DNA of 64,000 nt from Nitrosomonadales bacterium (lineage in GTDB: Bacteria; Pseudomonadota; Gammaproteobacteria; Burkholderiales; Gallionellaceae): contig JACRAT010000018.1 in assembly GCA_016234685.1 (NCBI GenBank), positions 1 to 64,000 on the forward strand. Direction: 5' to 3'. A model generated the notes under the pieces. It saw nothing but the letters and a program-made list of their open reading frames with translations, did no database searches and was not told where the DNA came from. Positions 61,327-64,000 of this stretch are shown here, piece after piece; the stretch's first letter is position 1; every line of letters starts with the position of its first letter. Made by a program: the position numbers and the translations under genes.

Positions 61327-62079
61327 ATGCGACGCAAACTGGTTGCCGGTAATTGGAAGATGCACGGCTCGCTAGAGCAGAACAAGGCTTTGCTGGATGC
61401 CTTGGTGAGCGGGGTGACGCAGTCTGAAATGTCGGAATGTGCCGTCTGCGTGCCATTTCCCTATCTGTGTCAGGCTCAGATGGAGCTGGTCGGAAGTCCG
61501 ATTAAGTGGGGTGCACAAGACGTGCATCCACTGCATCAAGGGGCTTACACCGGTGAGGTCTCGGCGAAGATGCTGCTGGATTTCGGCTGCCAGTACGTCA
61601 TTGTCGGGCACTCCGAACGCCGTACGCTGTATGGCGAGAGCAACGAGCTGGTGGCTGAGAAATTCGCTGCTGCACATGCATCTGGTCTGATTCCCATCTT
61701 GTGTGTGGGTGAGACGTTGGAGCAACGCGAGAACGGTGTAACCGAGCAGATCATCTCCAAGCAGTTGGATGCGGTGCTGTCTTTGGTTGGCGAACACTCT
61801 TTGGATAATGCGGTCATCGCTTACGAGCCAGTATGGGCGATCGGTACGGGCAAGACGGCTTCACCAGAGCAGGCTCAGCATGTGCATCTGTTCATCCGTC
61901 AGCGTCTTGCCGAGCGAGATGCTCAATTGGCGAACAAGATGCGCATCTTGTACGGCGGTAGCGTGAAGGCGGCGAATGCGGTGGAATTGTTCGGTATGCC
62001 CGATATCGACGGCGGACTGATCGGTGGCGCATCGCTGATAGCAGAAGACTTCTTGGCCATCTGTCGCGCAGCTAAGTAA
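61327..62079 (+). CDS. tpiA: triosephosphate isomerase
   Basis: Interconverts dihydroxyacetone phosphate and glyceraldehyde-3-phosphate. From ATG 61327 ([20 protein letters not shown]) it has 250 residues, with Asn/Lys in AGNWKM, the catalytic His in VGHSERR, Glu in [12 protein letters not shown] and the phosphate loop GGSVKAAN. It is followed after 19 bases by secG, the common proteobacterial order. Confidence 0.96.
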   Translation: MRRKLVAGNWKMHGSLEQNKALLDALVSGVTQSEMSECAVCVPFPYLCQAQMELVGSPIKWGAQDVHPLHQGAYTGEVSAKMLLDFGCQYVIVGHSERRTLYGESNELVAEKFAAAHASGLIPILCVGETLEQRENGVTEQIISKQLDAVLSLVGEHSLDNAVIAYEPVWAIGTGKTASPEQAQHVHLFIRQRLAERDAQLANKMRILYGGSVKAANAVELFGMPDIDGGLIGGASLIAEDFLAICRAAK

Positions 62080-62098
62080 ATAATTTTTGGAGTAGTGT

Positions 62099-62512
62099 GT
62101 GGAATCGTTGATTTGGGTTGTGCATGTTTTGACTGCGATCATCTTGATCGGCCTCGTGCTGGTGCAGCACGGCAAGGGCGCTGACATGGGCGCAGCGTTC
62201 GGATCTGGCTCCGCCGGTAGTTTGTTCGGCTCCACTGGCTCCGCCAACTTCTTGAGCCGCAGCACCGCAGTCGCCGCCACTATCTTCTTCATCACCAGTT
62301 TGGCGCTCACTTACTTTTACTCGCGCCCAGCGCAAGATCAAGGCGTGATGTCCAAGCATGAAAACATCTTGGATACCAAGAAAGAAGAAAAGGGATTGAA
62401 TACTCTGATCCCGGGTCAAGCAGCCATCGCACCTGCGGCGACGACCGCTTCTCAGCCAGTTGCAGCACAGACCGGAACTGCCGAGCAGAAATCCGGGGCA
62501 GTACCGAAGTAA
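62099..62512 (+). CDS. secG: preprotein translocase subunit SecG
   Basis: The auxiliary SecYEG subunit. The 137-residue protein has two membrane helices (about 3-20 and 55-73), joined by the conserved loop QHGKGADMGAAFGSGSAGS. After the second helix is a long Ala/Thr/Gln-rich periplasmic or cytoplasmic tail. Start is GTG 62099 with GGAG upstream. tRNA-Leu follows ten bases later, so both are likely to be in one transcript. Confidence 0.94.
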   Translation: MESLIWVVHVLTAIILIGLVLVQHGKGADMGAAFGSGSAGSLFGSTGSANFLSRSTAVAATIFFITSLALTYFYSRPAQDQGVMSKHENILDTKKEEKGLNTLIPGQAAIAPAATTASQPVAAQTGTAEQKSGAVPK

Positions 62513-62521
62513 ACAGTTTTA

Positions 62522-62606
62522 GCCGATGTGGTGAAATTGGTAGACACGCTATCTTGAGGGGGTAGTGGCGAAAGCCGTAGCAGTTCGAGTCTGCTCATCG
62601 GCACCA
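62522..62606 (+). tRNA. tRNA-Leu (anticodon GAG)
   Basis: An 85-base class II tRNA with encoded CCA: acceptor GCCGATG with CATCGGC, anticodon loop CTTGAGG giving GAG, long variable arm with TGGCGAAAGCCG, and T arm GCAG-TTCGAGT-CTGC. It directly follows secG, as in E. coli and many proteobacteria. Confidence 0.96.
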
Positions 62607-62629
62607 GAATAAGTGGTGTAATTAGTTGA

Positions 62630-62664
62630 AAAAGCCGCGAATCCTAAGATTCGCGGCTTTTTTC
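62630..62664 (+). terminator. terminator after secG-tRNA-Leu
   Basis: AAAAGCCGCGAATC (62630-62643) pairs perfectly with GATTCGCGGCTTTT (62648-62661) across CTAA, followed by more T. It is strong, and A-rich on the left side, so it may work in both directions. Confidence 0.92.
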
Positions 62665-62857
62665 TTAGCAGGCCTTTAATACTCAGCGCAGAAGGGTTTT
62701 TCCCTGGGAAGGAATAATGCTTTCCATTTCGGGTGGCTTACTCTCTTCCTCACGTCGGACTAAAATTCGTCGCCTAGCGGCTAGGCATGAATGGCCGGCA
62801 TGACGGTTTTCGGCTCGATGGATTTTGTATGATTTTCAAACTCAAGGAGACTTGCTC

Positions 62858-63316
62858 ATGATCTTTCTGAAACTCTTCCATCTGCTGTCCGTGGTGCTGT
62901 GGGTGGGCGGCATGTTCTTTGCCTACGTGGTGTTGCGACCGGCTGCGGTTGAGACGCTGCAACCGCCGGAGCGCTTGCGTTTGTGGGACGCCGTGTTCCG
63001 TCGCTTTTTGCATTGGGTGTGGGGCGCGGTCGTGGTGCTGTTGGTCAGCGGCATGGTGATGATCCGTTTCTTCGGTGGTGTCGCCAACTCGCCCACCTTC
63101 GTTCAGGCCATGCTGGTGTTGGGCACCTTGATGGTCGCTGTGTTCGCGCTGGTCTATTTCACCGGCTACCGCAAACTCAAGGCACTGGTCGCAGCGCAAC
63201 AATGGCCGGAAGCAGGCAAAGTGCTGGGCAAGATACGCCAACTGGTGGCGCTCAATCTGGCGCTGAGTATCGTCACACTGTGCGCCGTGGCGCTGGGGCG
63301 GGCAGGGTACTTTTAG
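62858..63316 (+). CDS. CopD-like membrane protein
   Basis: A 152-residue inner-membrane protein with four helices (about 3-23, 47-67, 80-102, 128-148), starting MIFLKLFHLLSVVLWVGGMF. The conserved His in FHLLSVVLWVGGMF and the FLHWVWGAVVVLLVSG helix match the CopD/DUF2269-like group, some members of which bind haem or take part in copper handling. No copper genes are nearby, so a copper role is not supported by context. AAGGAG precedes the ATG. It converges on msrA with a 17-base gap. Confidence 0.75.
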   Translation: MIFLKLFHLLSVVLWVGGMFFAYVVLRPAAVETLQPPERLRLWDAVFRRFLHWVWGAVVVLLVSGMVMIRFFGGVANSPTFVQAMLVLGTLMVAVFALVYFTGYRKLKALVAAQQWPEAGKVLGKIRQLVALNLALSIVTLCAVALGRAGYF

Positions 63317-63333
63317 GGAAGGGAGCAGTCAGG

Positions 63334-63843
63334 CTACTCGCCCAGTCGCATCCGACGCAGCAGATGGCAGGTATAGCCGTTGGGATGCTTGACCAGATAC
63401 TTCTGGTGATAGTCCTCGGCGCGCCAGAATTCCCGGAACGGCATCACCTCCGTCACCACCTTCGCCCCCCATTCCCCTGAAGTATCCACCGTGCGGATCA
63501 CCTCGGTAGCGGTGGTCTGCTGTTCGGCGCTGGCGGTGAAGATGACCGAGCGGTATTGCGTGCCGAGGTCATTGCCCTGCCGGTTGGCGGTGGTCGGGTT
63601 GTGCATACGGAAGAACTCGAACAGCAGATGGCGGTAAGTCAGCCGCTTAGCGTCGAACACGATCTTCAGCGACTCCGCATGGCCAGTACGCCCCGTTTTC
63701 ACCTGCTCGTAAGTCGCCTTCGGCGTGCCGCCGCCGGTGTAGCCGACCTCGGTTTCCAGCACGCCGGGAATCTGGCGCACCAGTTCCTCCATGCCCCAGA
63801 AGCAGCCTCCGGCGAGATAGGCGGTTTGGGTTAAGGAGGGCAT
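63334..63843 (-). CDS. msrA: peptide methionine-S-sulfoxide reductase MsrA
   Basis: Repairs S-methionine sulfoxide, using thioredoxin. From ATG 63843 (MPSLTQTAYLAGGCFWGMEE) it has 169 residues with catalytic Cys14 in GGCFWG, VGYTGGGTPKATYEQV, and the FFRMHNPTTANRQGNDLGTQ substrate segment. The later recycling cysteine found in some members lies near the C-terminus (GYTCHL). The open frame extends to 63984 without similarity and is rejected. TrxA and TrxB in this window are plausible partners. Confidence 0.93.
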   Translation of the reverse strand: MPSLTQTAYLAGGCFWGMEELVRQIPGVLETEVGYTGGGTPKATYEQVKTGRTGHAESLKIVFDAKRLTYRHLLFEFFRMHNPTTANRQGNDLGTQYRSVIFTASAEQQTTATEVIRTVDTSGEWGAKVVTEVMPFREFWRAEDYHQKYLVKHPNGYTCHLLRRMRLGE

Positions 63844-64000
63844 GGTGGTTCTTTCGGGGTGGCGAAGCTTGTTAGGGAGAGGAGGGTGAGTAGGATTCTG
63901 AGGGGGAGGAGCATTGCGGGTAGCCGTTCGTTTTTCTCGAATGATACGCATTGGCAAGAGTCTCGCGGATGGTATGCACGACAACAGTGGGCTCCGACAA

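Overview
The window reads as chromosomal DNA of a Betaproteobacterium, most likely of the Nitrosomonadales/Gallionellaceae type. This is inferred from gene order (hfq-hflX-hflKC-DUF2065-hisZ-purA, ybgC-tolQRAB-pal-cpoB-queE-queC, rpmF-plsX-fabHDG-acpP-fabF-pabC-mltG-tmk-holB-tatD, hemA-prfA-prmC-grxD) and from protein character, not from a database search. Almost all of it is compact housekeeping DNA with overlapping start and stop codons.

Region by region. 1-1.4 kb is accessory DNA: the left end of an IS3-family element running out of the window, a zinc-ribbon membrane-protein gene cut by that element, an XRE regulator preceded by two palindromic operators, and a small CxxC protein, all lying beyond the 3' end of a tRNA-Asn. 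1.5-14.6 kb holds an AsmA-like protein, carA-carB-greA, yhbY facing rlmE-ftsH-folP-glmM, and a glycine-zipper protein. 14.6-16.8 kb (minus strand) holds mlaA, a NUDIX hydrolase and bamD. 16.8-24.9 kb holds rluD-pgeF-hfq-hflX-hflK-hflC-DUF2065-hisZ-purA. 25-29.5 kb holds an IS3 transposase relic, smr, trxB, mltB and a HerA-like ATPase. 29.7-34.7 kb is yebC-ruvC-ruvA, a toxin-antitoxin pair, a second degraded ruvA 3' end, an AT-rich hrgA-like gene, and ruvB. 34.7-41 kb is the Tol-Pal envelope cluster plus queuosine genes queE and queC. 41-44.5 kb (minus strand) is dksA, folA, rho, trxA and maf. 44.5-55 kb is the fatty-acid synthesis cluster continuing into pabC-mltG-tmk-holB-tatD. 55-64 kb holds tRNA-Leu, rimO, a ZIP transporter, hemA-prfA-prmC-grxD, tpiA-secG-tRNA-Leu, a CopD-like membrane protein and msrA.

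The most interesting structure is not a classical island. First, the ruvCAB resolvasome operon is split: a RelE-like/HTH toxin-antitoxin pair sits between an intact ruvA and a second, degraded copy of the ruvA 3' end, followed by a foreign-looking HARE-HTH gene whose stop codon overlaps the ruvB start (ATGA). Second, short hairpin elements fill operon gaps. They fall into three unrelated sequence families (GGGAGAAG, AGTCGCTAGTCGTTAG, AGCTTGTAGC), and each family is present twice. The GA-rich family is read in the same frame just upstream of carB and ruvC. In ruvC the element appears to supply the only usable start codon, so RuvC would carry a repeat-encoded N-terminal extension.

No CRISPR array, rRNA, prophage or biosynthetic cluster was seen.
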